From: Paenibacillus ginsengihumi DSM 21568 | GTDB taxonomy: Bacteria > Bacillota > Bacilli > Paenibacillales > NBRC-103111 | Direction: 5' to 3' | Length of the DNA stretch: 39,904 nucleotides | NCBI RefSeq assembly: GCF_000380965.1 | Contig: NZ_KB905594.1 | Span: 1 to 39,904 of the forward strand | Part shown: positions 15,222 to 24,300 of the stretch, one piece after another | Position numbering within the stretch: position 1 is the first letter of the stretch | How the letters are laid out: every line of letters starts with the position of its first letter | Program-made: the position numbers and the translations under genes | The notes under the pieces: generated by a model | What the model saw: only the letters and a program-made list of their open reading frames with translations | What the model was told of the DNA's origin: nothing | The model's database searches: none

Positions 15222-16238
15222 CTAAAATTTTCCCTCTCTTTCCTGAAAATGCGTCGGCTTGTTGATCGTTTTCCCTCCATGCCGCACCCAATCGGCCACC
15301 CAATCGATCATTTGCAGAAGCGATACCTTCGGATAGCCGAACAGTTGCATGCATTTGGATGCGTTGCTGAGCAGCGCCGTATCCGCTTCCTGGCCGGTGA
15401 ATATCGCTTCCGTCCCGAGCCGCTTGGCCAGCTCTGCGGCCGCATACCGGATCGATACCGTCTCCGGCCCGGTCACGTTCAGCACTTCCGCCCCCTGCTT
15501 GCAGCGTAGCAGCGAACGAAGCGCAATTTCGTTGGCGTCGCCCTGCCAGATGCAGTTGAAATGGCCCATGGACACGTCGATCGGCTGGCCTTCCTTCACC
15601 GATTTGGCAATTTCCAGCAGCACCCCGTACCGCAGATCGATCGCATAATTCAAACGGTAGATCAAAACCGGCGTTCCGTATTGATGGGAAAAATGCTGGA
15701 ACACCCGCTCCCGTCCGAGGCACGACTGCCCGTACTCGCCGACCGGCGACGGGGCTGTCGATTCGCTCGCTCCGCCTTGAAGGACAGGAGTGAGCGGGTA
15801 GACGTTGCCGGTGGAGAATACGACGATCCGGGAATGGCGGAACTTCTCCGCCACGCGGCCCGGCAAATAAGCGTTCATCGCCCACGTAAAATATTCCCTG
15901 CCCGTAGTGCCGAATTTCGTGCCGGCCATATAAACGACGTTGTTCACGTCGGGCAGCTTTTGCAGTTGCTCGTCGTCCAGCAGATCGCATGCGATCGTTT
16001 CGACGCCGAAGCTCTCCAGCTCTTCCTTTAACCCTTGCTCGGAAAATCTCGATACGCCGTATACTTTGCGGTCAACTCCCGATTCCCGGATCGCGTTGAT
16101 CGCAAGCTTGGCGAGACTCGGTCCCATTTTGCCCCCTACCCCGAGCAGCATAATGTCCCCTTCCAGCGATTTCATCTCCTGCACCAGCACAGGCGACGGC
16201 TCCGCCAGCTTGCTCTCCAGTTCCTCCACGGTTCGCAT
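15222..16238 (-). CDS. NAD-dependent epimerase/dehydratase-like protein lacking the YxxxK lysine
   Basis: An extended short-chain dehydrogenase-like protein of 338 residues and first gene of the operon. The Rossmann motif is GVGGKMG (residues 33-39), and NVVYMAGTKFG, IVVFSTGNVYPL and the substrate-domain LNVTGPETVSIRYAA segments fit the NAD(P)-dependent epimerase family. At the active site the expected YxxxK reads Y169-G-Q-S-C173, with Cys replacing Lys (DNA checked codon by codon). It may be an atypical or non-catalytic nucleotide-binding protein, or belong to a subgroup with altered chemistry. The ATG at 16238 has only a distant GGGAG. A promoter is visible about 50 bases upstream. Confidence 0.75.
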   Translation of the reverse strand: MRTVEELESKLAEPSPVLVQEMKSLEGDIMLLGVGGKMGPSLAKLAINAIRESGVDRKVYGVSRFSEQGLKEELESFGVETIACDLLDDEQLQKLPDVNNVVYMAGTKFGTTGREYFTWAMNAYLPGRVAEKFRHSRIVVFSTGNVYPLTPVLQGGASESTAPSPVGEYGQSCLGRERVFQHFSHQYGTPVLIYRLNYAIDLRYGVLLEIAKSVKEGQPIDVSMGHFNCIWQGDANEIALRSLLRCKQGAEVLNVTGPETVSIRYAAAELAKRLGTEAIFTGQEADTALLSNASKCMQLFGYPKVSLLQMIDWVADWVRHGGKTINKPTHFQEREGKF

Positions 16239-16284
16239 CGTTCCAGACAGCTCCCTTCTTCATGGCTGATACGCTTTCACAACC

Positions 16285-16314
16285 ATCATAGCGCTGCCGG
16301 GGATTTAGAGACAA
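16285..16314 (-). promoter_or_regulatory. Promoter of the epimerase/aldolase/serine dehydratase operon with overlapping inverted repeat
   Basis: On the minus strand the -35 box TTGTCT (16314-16309) and -10 box TATGAT (16290-16285) are separated by 18 bases. The -35 box is also one arm of a perfect inverted repeat, AGACAA...TTGTCT (16309-16329), which could be an operator. Confidence 0.55.
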
Positions 16315-16329
16315 ATCTTTAAATTGTCT

Positions 16330-16723
16330 TTAAATCGAACGGGTAAAGTTGCTTGCTGCTTCTCCATTAGATAAAGCTTTCGATAGGCCATGTTCCAATG
16401 TTAGATGGCGGGATGCGTCGACCAAAACGCAGCAGGAGGGGTAATTTATTCATCTATGATTTACAAACGGACGACGGTTTTATGAACCAGATCAATTGTT
16501 GGGTGAAGTAAACGTTAAGGGGCAAATGTGGCTCATTTCGATTCGGGATTGAGTGGACTATGCTCCTCTTCAAATGTTCTATGCATATTGATTTAACTTC
16601 TCCGAAAAGAAAATCCAATGCTCCCTAAAAAACATAAAAGTACCAAACGACCCCAATGGGCAGCCTGGTACTTCCAGTTCGATATTATTTAATTATTGCT
16701 AGTATTAGGGACAATAGACGAAG
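16330..16723. other. AT-rich intergenic stretch with one hairpin
   Basis: No convincing coding frame is visible in this stretch. An 8-bp perfect inverted repeat AAGTACCA/TGGTACTT (16638-16645 and 16666-16673), with CCC/GGG inside it, could be a terminator-like structure. The base composition is much lower in GC than the flanking genes. Confidence 0.4.
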
Positions 16724-17155
16724 TCACAAGTATAAAAGTACTTTGTCTGCGTACAAAAAATTGTTCTTGATGTCTGAGCGCTCGAAGAAATAAAGTACCT
16801 GCGATTTACCTTCGAATGGCTGCAGGAAGGAGGATTTTCTTCTTGCTCTGTTCAAATACTTTAAGGCTGTAGTAACATTAGTCCACTGTCCAGTCCCAAT
16901 ATTTCGATCCGTTGGTCGAAACAAATCGATACAGCCAGGTGTCAAAATTACAATGCAAATTCCCGCCCGGCATATGCAAGGAAGCAAATGGCTTGACAAA
17001 AAGATAATCTGGGTCTCCTTGCGAGGCTTTCTCTAAATGGATGACGATATGGTCTTGGTAAATGTAAGCTATCTTTAATAAATGCTTATGCTCTTCTGGG
17101 GGTCGTCCGCCGCTTGCGCTGCCGGGACTCCCTCTTACTATGAACCGGCCTTTTT
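16724..17155 (-). pseudogene. Degenerate coding remnant of unknown family
   Basis: Read leftward, a frame without a start codon stays open from about 17150 to a TAA at 16880-16878. It gives protein-like text including EEHKHLLKIAYIYQDHIVIHL and SLHMPGGNLHCNFDTWLYRF, ending KYWDWTVD. Beyond the stop the same frame continues CYYSLKVFEQSKKKILLP, while a shifted frame down to 16724 continues SQVLYFFERSDIKNNFLYADK. This pattern of one internal stop and a probable frameshift suggests a decayed gene. I do not recognise the family. It is AT-rich and probably of foreign origin. Confidence 0.4.
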
Positions 17156-18727
17156 TTAAACGGGACCGACCTTCGGCCAGGCCAGCTCTATGCCTTCGCG
17201 CGTCAGCAGCTGCTGCAGCTCCTCAAGCTTGCCGGGGTTCGCCCTGACATCCCTTGGTCTGCAGCCGTGGTCCAGGCAGTAGGCCGCCGTGTAACCGGCC
17301 GACTCGCCGATGTTCCATTCCACCGGATGGAGGCGGTAGCAGCCGTTCGTAATATGAGTCGTGCCGATGTTTTTGCAGGCGGCCAGAAGGTTGTCCACGC
17401 GCTGCGGAATGAGGCTGCCGAGCGGAATCTGGAACGGGAGGGACGAGATGTCGAGAAAATTCCGCCCGGTCATGCTCGGATGCAGGTCGATCCGGTAGCA
17501 GCCGATCCCGACGCTGTCCGGGAACGCTTCCGCCCCGCACTCTCCACGGACAGCGGTGCTTACGTGCTGCTCCAGCACGGTAAATTCCGCTTTGATCCGC
17601 CGCGATTCGCGAATGTACGGAGCCTGGGCCAGCCCGTCTTCCGTTCCCGTTACGTCCGGTCTCAGGCGCAGCCCGGGGTAGCCCTGCTTGCCGTCGGGAC
17701 GGGGAGCCTCGGTCTGCAGCCAATACAGAAGCGACAAGCTGAGCTGCCTGGCCTGCTCGCGATGCTTGCGCGCTTCCCCTTCCGGGACGTCGTACACATT
17801 GCCGAGCATATAGTCGTTCTGCACCCAATTCACCAGCGTTATATCGGAAAGATACGCTCCGGGAACGAAATTGGCTCGATCGATGATCCGGCGGTAGATG
17901 AACAGAGGGTATTTGTCCGTGCCCGGAAACAGTGCCTCCTCCGTCGGCTCCAGCGTTCTCGGATCGGGAGATACCCAGTTCAGCAGAGGATTCGGCCATC
18001 CGGGCGGCTGAAAGCAGCGCCAAAAGTCGTAATCCCTCGGCTTGTCGATCACGTGGTTTTCGCCTTCGACATAATCCATCGCGAACACATGCGTAAATGC
18101 CTGAATATCGCACGGATTGGCCGGGCCGTCCAGCGCGTGAGGCTCGTTCGTATCCCGTTTGGATTCCGCCCCTGTGACATATTCAACCCCCGCCAGCGGC
18201 AGCACGTCGCCGCATTCCGTCGCGTCCAGCACGAAGGGCGCGTGAATCGTAAGCTTGCGGCCGTCCGCTTCTTTTACGGTTACGGAACGGATCCGGTCGC
18301 CGTCCGTTTCGGCTCCGATCGGGCGGCAGCGGGTGACAATCTGCAGCAGCCCGCTGTTCACGTAAGGAGCCAGCATCGTCTGCAGCACCGCCAGCATCAC
18401 CCTCGGTTCGGCGCAAAGCCGGCTCACGCCCCCGTTGCCGGGGTTCAGGTTCACGGCATACCGTCCTGCGTCGGACAGCGGAAAATAAAGCCGGTAATAC
18501 TCGCGCACCCGGTTCCGGAAGGTACGGTAGCTGCGGGTGCAGCCGAACTGCTCGATCCACTTGTGCTCGTCCGGAGGCACGGCCTGGCTGGTCAGCTGAC
18601 CGCCGATCCATTCGTTTTCCTCCGTCATCACTACGCGCTTCCCCATCCGGCAAGCCGCCAGCGCCGCCGCACAGCCGCCCACGCCGCCGCCGATAATGGC
18701 AATATCCGCTCTTGCTTCCCGATGCAT
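17156..18727 (-). CDS. FAD-dependent oxidoreductase (FAD_oxidored family)
   Basis: A 523-residue flavoprotein from the ATG at 18727. An in-frame ATG two codons earlier (18733) is nearly fused to GGGAGG, while 18727 has 7-base spacing. The N-terminal dinucleotide-binding motif ADIAIIGGGVGGCAAALAA is followed by an acidic strand end (VVMTEENEWIGGQLTSQ), and the FAD-contacting FVLDATECGDVLPLAGVEYVTGAES segment lies at about residues 170-195. The C-terminal FAD segment is NLLAACKNIGTTHITNGCYRLHPVEWNIGESAGYTAAYCLD. This family is often found in plant-polysaccharide and sugar-acid catabolic loci; the substrate is unknown. The gene stands alone on the minus strand, flanked by repeats and decayed DNA. 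Confidence 0.85.
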   Translation of the reverse strand: MHREARADIAIIGGGVGGCAAALAACRMGKRVVMTEENEWIGGQLTSQAVPPDEHKWIEQFGCTRSYRTFRNRVREYYRLYFPLSDAGRYAVNLNPGNGGVSRLCAEPRVMLAVLQTMLAPYVNSGLLQIVTRCRPIGAETDGDRIRSVTVKEADGRKLTIHAPFVLDATECGDVLPLAGVEYVTGAESKRDTNEPHALDGPANPCDIQAFTHVFAMDYVEGENHVIDKPRDYDFWRCFQPPGWPNPLLNWVSPDPRTLEPTEEALFPGTDKYPLFIYRRIIDRANFVPGAYLSDITLVNWVQNDYMLGNVYDVPEGEARKHREQARQLSLSLLYWLQTEAPRPDGKQGYPGLRLRPDVTGTEDGLAQAPYIRESRRIKAEFTVLEQHVSTAVRGECGAEAFPDSVGIGCYRIDLHPSMTGRNFLDISSLPFQIPLGSLIPQRVDNLLAACKNIGTTHITNGCYRLHPVEWNIGESAGYTAAYCLDHGCRPRDVRANPGKLEELQQLLTREGIELAWPKVGPV

Positions 18728-18872
18728 CTCCATTCCTCCCTCTCTTATTCCATATATTGCCTCTTACATCTACATTGACGGTTCCCAGGCGGATAAGGTT
18801 GCAGCCGCATTGAACACATGACCCAGCCTGGGACGCAGGGGCCCCCGCCTATCTGGCCACCAATATCCTCTC

Positions 18873-19056
18873 TAACGCAAGTGGCAAACGCTATTTCGCT
18901 GAATCGCACCCTGTTTAAAATGTAACGCAACTAGGTGGCGCTATTTTGCCAAAAACGCTGAATCAGGCGGCCCTAAATGCGAAATAAGGCTGCTTCACTT
19001 GCGTTACAATTTCAAATCGGTCGTTTCGAGCGAAATAAGCTCTGTGGCAAGCGTTA
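18873..19056. repeat. TAACGC palindromic element, copy C (184 bp)
   Basis: Starts TAACGCAAGTGGCA and ends TGTGGCAAGCGTTA, with imperfect terminal inverted repeats. It is closely related to 11403-11585 and 28832-29014 but stands alone, without the other composite-block modules, although similarity to copy B continues a little further to about 19080. This shows that the element can exist independently. Confidence 0.75.
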
Positions 19057-19080
19057 GCTTAAGGTCTGCCCAGCACAACG

Positions 19081-19507
19081 CGAGCCCACAGCCTGCGGAA
19101 CGTTAATCGAAGAGCTGACAAAGCGAGCAATCCATTCCCGGCAGCCCGGGTCCGCCGATTGCGAACGCCGGCAATGATTATTTGCAGAGAACGCAGGGCA
19201 AGCATCCGCCTTGGCGCCGATCCGGAAGCGAGCCGCAGGTCGCGGTCATCTTCCATGGCCTCCTTCCAACGAACTTTCCGGAACCTTCCACGGCCCTTTG
19301 ACCGCCCCCTGACCGCCCTTTGACGGCTCTCTGTGCAGACCAGCAGCTTAAGGCCATTTTTCCGTCCTCCCCATCCCCCAAAACGCAGCGACTTCCTTGA
19401 TCCCACTCATCCTCAGCCGCTTTTCGCACCTTGGCCGCAAACCGCTTCCCATGTTCATGAGGCTTCAGGACAGATATGTTTCGCCAAGCCCGGAATTCTT
19501 GTATGTC
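19081..19507. other. Non-coding or unassignable stretch downstream of the exporter gene
   Basis: Open frames exist on both strands (for example a 168-codon minus frame at 19178-19684) but none has a convincing start site, ribosome binding site or recognisable domain, and the terminator at 19508-19538 lies inside that frame. I see no supported gene here. Confidence 0.4.
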
Positions 19508-19538
19508 AAAAAACCCCGGTTCAGACGTTGAACCGAGG
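19508..19538 (-). terminator. Rho-independent terminator of the dhbF-mbtH-exporter unit
   Basis: On the minus strand a stem pairs CCTCGGTTCAA with TTGAACCGGGG-type sequence (one mismatch) around a short loop and is directly followed by TTTTTT (19513-19508). It lies about 140 bases after the exporter stop codon and marks the end of the siderophore operon. Confidence 0.8.
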
Positions 19539-19680
19539 CCGGAAAAGCCCAATAAATATATACCGAAACGAGAAAACGAGAATACGTCCCGCTTGGGAAA
19601 AGCGCCTGCTTCTGCCATCAACCCCGGCGGCCACAATCCAGCCCCGTCCGCAACCCGATCCGGCGCGCTTGATTCGCCCG

Positions 19681-21126
19681 TCACGCCTTGGCCGATTGCT
19701 CGCCATCCGCCTTCACCGGAACCCGTTTCGCCATAGTGGCGGCAGCGTCGCTATCGCGAAGCCGCAGCGCAAAGCCAAGGCCGATGAGCAGAAAGCCGGC
19801 GGCCCCGAGCAAAGCGGCGCGGTACGCCATGATATCAGGCTCCGCGTCTCCGGCGGCATGCATCGCGTCCGTTCCCGCAACGGCAAGAATGCCCGACAGC
19901 ACCGCCAGGCCGATAGCCGGTCCCAGCCTGTTCTGCACCGTGAACCAGGTCGAGGCCCGGCCCATCGATGCAGGCGGAATGTTGGCAAATGCCGCAATCT
20001 GGACAGCCCCGACCGTATGGCCCAAAAAGACGCCGACCCCGAACATCAGACTCCGAATCAGCCACGGATCGGTATGAGAGCCGACCGCGCTCAGCATGAC
20101 GAAAAAAATCGCCGTGCCCAATAGCCCTATAGCGATGACGCGCTTCGGCCCGAGCCTCGGGTAAGTCCAGGGCACAAGCTGGGAGGCAAGCATCAGGCCG
20201 AGCGCCTCCGGGAAGGTCGTAAGGCCCGTATCGAGCGCCGAAGCGTGCAGCGCATTCTGGTACATTAACGGGAACACGTACAGCATGCCCAGCAGCCCCG
20301 CAGCGGAGAACATGGCGACGAAGCCTGCCGTGCGGAACAGGCGGTCGCCCAGCAGCCGCAGATCGAGAAGCGGCTGCTTCGCCTTCAGCTCGACGGCGAC
20401 AAGGGCGGCGAGCAGAATAAGGCCGATCCCTCCCGTTGTCCAAATCGCGGGCGAAGCCCAGCCCTGCAGAGGGCCTTGGCTGAGCGCATACATGAGCAGA
20501 GCCAGGCCGGGCGCCGCAAGCAGAAGCCCCCGAACGTCGAGGCTTCCCGCCCCCTGCTCCCGGTGCTCCTTCAAAAAGATGATGCCAAACAGCAGCGCCG
20601 GAAGCCCGATCGGCAAATGGGCATAAAAGATCCAGCGCCACGAGAGATGCTCGATCAGCAGTCCGCTCGCAATCGGTCCTACCGCAGGGGCCACCGCGAT
20701 CGGGAGCACGAGCGACCGGGAGACTTTGGCCCGCTCCTGCGGGGGAAACATGCGGAACAGCATCGCCATCCCGACTGGCGTAAGCAGGCCGCCGCCGATG
20801 CCCTGCGCGACCCGAAACACGGTGAGCGACGTCAGGCTGCCGGCGAAGCCGCACAGCGTCGACGCTCCCGTGAACAAGGCGAGCGCGAGCAAAAAGGTGC
20901 GCTTGGTCCCCCACTTGTCCCCGAGCCAGCCCGCTGCCGGCAGGACGACAGCGAGGCTGACCAGGTAGCCGACATTGAGCACTCCCGATGCAGCCGGAGG
21001 CACCTGCAGCTCCTGGCTGATCGTCTTCAGCGCGACGTTCAGCACGGTAGCGTCCATGGCCACCGTGAACATGGCTGCGACATAGACGATGCACAGGGCC
21101 GTTTTCGGGCTCAGCCCTTCCTTCAT
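19681..21126 (-). CDS. MFS transporter, DHA2 (14-helix) type, probable siderophore exporter
   Basis: A 481-residue membrane protein. The start at 21126 is set by the ATGA overlap with the mbtH stop (21125-21123) and a GGAG 7 bases upstream; longer in-frame versions would overlap mbtH extensively. Motif [14 protein letters not shown] follows the second helix, [21 protein letters not shown] is helix 4, and motif [13 protein letters not shown] with [12 protein letters not shown] identifies the drug/H+ antiporter group. Fourteen hydrophobic segments fit the EmrB/QacA (DHA2) class. Coupling to mbtH and dhbF argues strongly for secretion of the finished catechol siderophore, the role of YmfD/YmfE in Bacillus, though the substrate is inferred from context. 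Confidence 0.88.
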   Translation of the reverse strand: MKEGLSPKTALCIVYVAAMFTVAMDATVLNVALKTISQELQVPPAASGVLNVGYLVSLAVVLPAAGWLGDKWGTKRTFLLALALFTGASTLCGFAGSLTSLTVFRVAQGIGGGLLTPVGMAMLFRMFPPQERAKVSRSLVLPIAVAPAVGPIASGLLIEHLSWRWIFYAHLPIGLPALLFGIIFLKEHREQGAGSLDVRGLLLAAPGLALLMYALSQGPLQGWASPAIWTTGGIGLILLAALVAVELKAKQPLLDLRLLGDRLFRTAGFVAMFSAAGLLGMLYVFPLMYQNALHASALDTGLTTFPEALGLMLASQLVPWTYPRLGPKRVIAIGLLGTAIFFVMLSAVGSHTDPWLIRSLMFGVGVFLGHTVGAVQIAAFANIPPASMGRASTWFTVQNRLGPAIGLAVLSGILAVAGTDAMHAAGDAEPDIMAYRAALLGAAGFLLIGLGFALRLRDSDAAATMAKRVPVKADGEQSAKA

Positions 21127-21353
21127 CGCCGCGCTCCGTGAACAGCATCCGCAGAAGCTTGGCGCAGGCTGCGGGGTCTTAAATCCGTCCAGTGCCGATG
21201 AATATAGTCCAGGCACGTTTGGCGCGTCTCCGGACCGAGGACCGCGCTCCATCCGCCCGGCACTGCAGCAAAGGCAGGCCACAGCGAATATTGCTCCTCC
21301 TCGTTCATCAGCACCAGATAAGCGCCGTCCGCTTGCTCAAAAGGATTATTCAT
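21123..21353 (-). CDS. mbtH: MbtH-family NRPS chaperone
   Basis: A 76-residue protein that binds and activates adenylation domains of nonribosomal peptide synthetases. The family signature is clear: [26 protein letters not shown], then [10 protein letters not shown] and [17 protein letters not shown], with the invariant Trp residues. Its ATG (21353) lies inside the last codons of dhbF (overlap of 8 bases), and its TGA overlaps the exporter start. All three are therefore translationally coupled. The most likely partner is DhbF. Confidence 0.95.
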   Translation of the reverse strand: MNNPFEQADGAYLVLMNEEEQYSLWPAFAAVPGGWSAVLGPETRQTCLDYIHRHWTDLRPRSLRQASADAVHGARR

Positions 21354-24300
21354 GGATTAGCTCCCTCCTGTCCTGGGTGGCGGCCGCGCCGCTTGCCAGT
21401 TTCAGCTTGGCCAGCAGCGTCGCGCCGATCTCGGCAAGCGGACCCGGCTGGCACAGGTCCTTGTGCCGGCAGGCGATATCATGGCGGTCGATGCGTCCGC
21501 CTATATAAGGAATCCACATCTCCGGTTCGATCGGATCGAACCAATCCGGGATCATCGTCGAGCGGAAGAACAGCAGATCCCCCTCGAACCGCCGCGGAGT
21601 ATAGGCTCCGAGCAGGCGGACCGAATTTTCGTAAGTTGTTTTCAAATTCAGAATCGTCTCTTCGTCAAGCGTAGCCAGAGCGCTGTTGTCGCTGCGCAAA
21701 ATCTTGATCGCGTTCTCGACCGTGAGCGGAACGCCGATGCTGTCCTTGTCGTAGCCGCCCAAGGCAAGCAGCGCGGTCAATGCCTCCTCCTCATCCGGTT
21801 CTCCGCGAATCGGGAGATAGTGGCTCGGATAAGCGTCAAGCATCGCCAGGAACGAGACTTCCTCCCCTTCTTCCTGGAGCTGCACCGCCATCGCATGCGC
21901 CACATTTCCTCCCAGCGACCAGCCCAGCAGGCGGTAAGGGCCGTGCGGCTGAACCGAGCGAATGGCGGCTATGTAGTCCAGGGTCATCTCCTCCAGCGTC
22001 TTCGGCAGCTCTTCCGCTTGCGCGATGCCGCGGGCCTGCAGTCCGTAGATCGGATAATCCATGCCGAGATGCTTCAGAAGCCCGGCGTAGCACCAGCTCA
22101 GCCCGCCCGCGGGATGCACGCAAAACAGCGGCAATTGCGATCCATGGGCTCGCAGCGGCAGCAGAACCTGCAGGGCGCTGTCCCCCCGGTCCATATCGAG
22201 CCGTTCCGCCAGACTGGCCACCGTCGGCGCTTCGAAGAGACTGCCGATGCCAACCTCCCGGCCAAGCGCCTCGCGGATGCGGCTGATCAGGCGAACCGCC
22301 AGCAGCGAATGGCCGCCCAATTCGAAGAAGCTGTCGTCAATCCCTACGCGCCGCACCCCGAGCACCTCGGCGAACAGATCGCACAGCACCTCCTCCTGCG
22401 GCGTTCGCGGATTGCGGCCATCCGGGTCCAGGGAGAGCTCAGGCGCCGGCAGCGCCTTCCGGTCCAGCTTGCCGTTCGGGGTGAGCGGCAGCTCGTCCAT
22501 GCCGACAATCGCCGCCGGAACCATGTACTCGGGTAGGCTGGAAGCGGCATAACGGCGCAATTCCGCCGGCTCCAGGCTTGCGCCCGCGCTGAACACCACG
22601 TACGCGACGAGCCGCTTGTCTCCCGGCCGATCCTCGCGCGCCACAACGGCCGCCTGGGCAACTTCGGGGTGACGGGCAAGCACGGCTTCGATCTCGCCCG
22701 GTTCGATGCGGAAGCCCCGTATTTTCACCTGATGATCGGCCCGGCCCAAATAATCGAGTGTGCCGTCCTCGAGCCGCCTGGCCACATCCCCAGTGCGGTA
22801 CATTCTGCTGCCCGGCGGGCCGAACGGATCGGCGACGAACCGCTCTGCCGTCAGCTCCGGCCGGCCCCAGTAGCCGCGGGCCAGACCCGCTCCGGCCACA
22901 TACATTTCCCCCGGCGTTCCAGGCGGAGCCGGCTGCAGCGCCTCGTCCAGCACATATACGCGCAGATCCGGTATCGGCCCGCCGATCAAGCTGCCGGCCC
23001 CCGAGGCGGCACTTTGCCGATCCAGCTCATTGTAGCTGACATGTACGGTCGTTTCCGTAATGCCGTACATGTTGATCAGCCTCGGAGCATGATCCGGATG
23101 GCGGCTGTACCAGTCCTCCAGACGGCCCAGCTCCAACGCTTCGCCGCCGAAAATGACATAGCGCAGCGAAAGCGTCTGCCCCAGCTCGGGCTGCTCCCGA
23201 TCGGCCTGCATCAATTGATAGAAGGCGGATGGCGTCTGGTTCAGGACAGTCACGCCCTCTTGCGCGAGCAGACGCAGGAACTCGCCCGGCGAGCGGCTTA
23301 CCGCATGAGGCACGACGACGAGACGCCCCCCGTGCAGCAGCGCGCCCCAAATCTCCCATACGGAAAAATCGAACGCGTACGAATGAAACAACGTCCATAC
23401 ATCCTCCGCTCCGAAGCGGAACCAGTGCTGGGTTGACGCGAACAGACGAACGACGTTGTGGTGCGGGATAACGACTCCCTTGGGCTTGCCGGTCGATCCT
23501 GACGTATAAATGATATAGGCCGGACTGAGCGGAGACAGGCGCCCCTTGCGTTCCTGGGCGGTCGGACTCGCAGAGGATTGTCCCTCCAGACGCTCCTGCA
23601 CAGCGGCATCGTCCAGCACGACTTGCGGGAGCGAGCCGGTCTCCGGCAGTCTGGAGGCCGCTTCAGCGACCGTCACCAGGCAGGCCGGCGCCCCGTCCTC
23701 CAGCATATAAGCGATCCGATCGGCGGGATAATCCGGATCGAGCGGCAAGTAGGCGGCGCCCGCCTTCAGCACGGCCAGCACGCCGACCACCAGCTCGATA
23801 GAGCGCGGCATAGCCAGCGCTACGAGCTGCTCGGAGCCGACTCCCTCGGCTATGAGCAAATGCGCAAGCCGGTTTGCCCGCGCGTTCAATTCCCCGTAGC
23901 TCAAAGCCCTGCCTTCATGCACGACAGCGATCGCCTCGGGCGTGCGCAGCACCTGCGCCTCGAACAGCTCCGGAATGGTGGCCTGCGGCTGCCTGGCCGC
24001 CGCCTCCGAAGCGCTCCACTCCGCCAAAATCCGGCGTCGCTCTTCCGGCAGCAGGATGTCAAGCTGCCCAATCGGCGCGTCCGCTGCGGCGACAGCCGAC
24101 TCCAGCACGCGCACATAGCGGGCCGCCAGCGCTTCGGCGGTATCCCGCTTGAACAAGTCCGCGCTGTATTCGATAAGCCCGTCCAAGCCGCCCGGCCCGC
24201 CGCTCGCATCGCGGCATTCCTCGAGCTCCACGGTCAAGTCGAACTTCGCCGCGCCCGCGCTTTCCAGTTGAACGCGGGCTTCCACGCCCGGCAGCTCGAA

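Noticed and set aside
19178..19684. Minus-strand frame of 168 codons downstream of the exporter
   Set aside because: It contains the exporter terminator, overlaps the exporter gene end, and has no recognisable domain or ribosome site.
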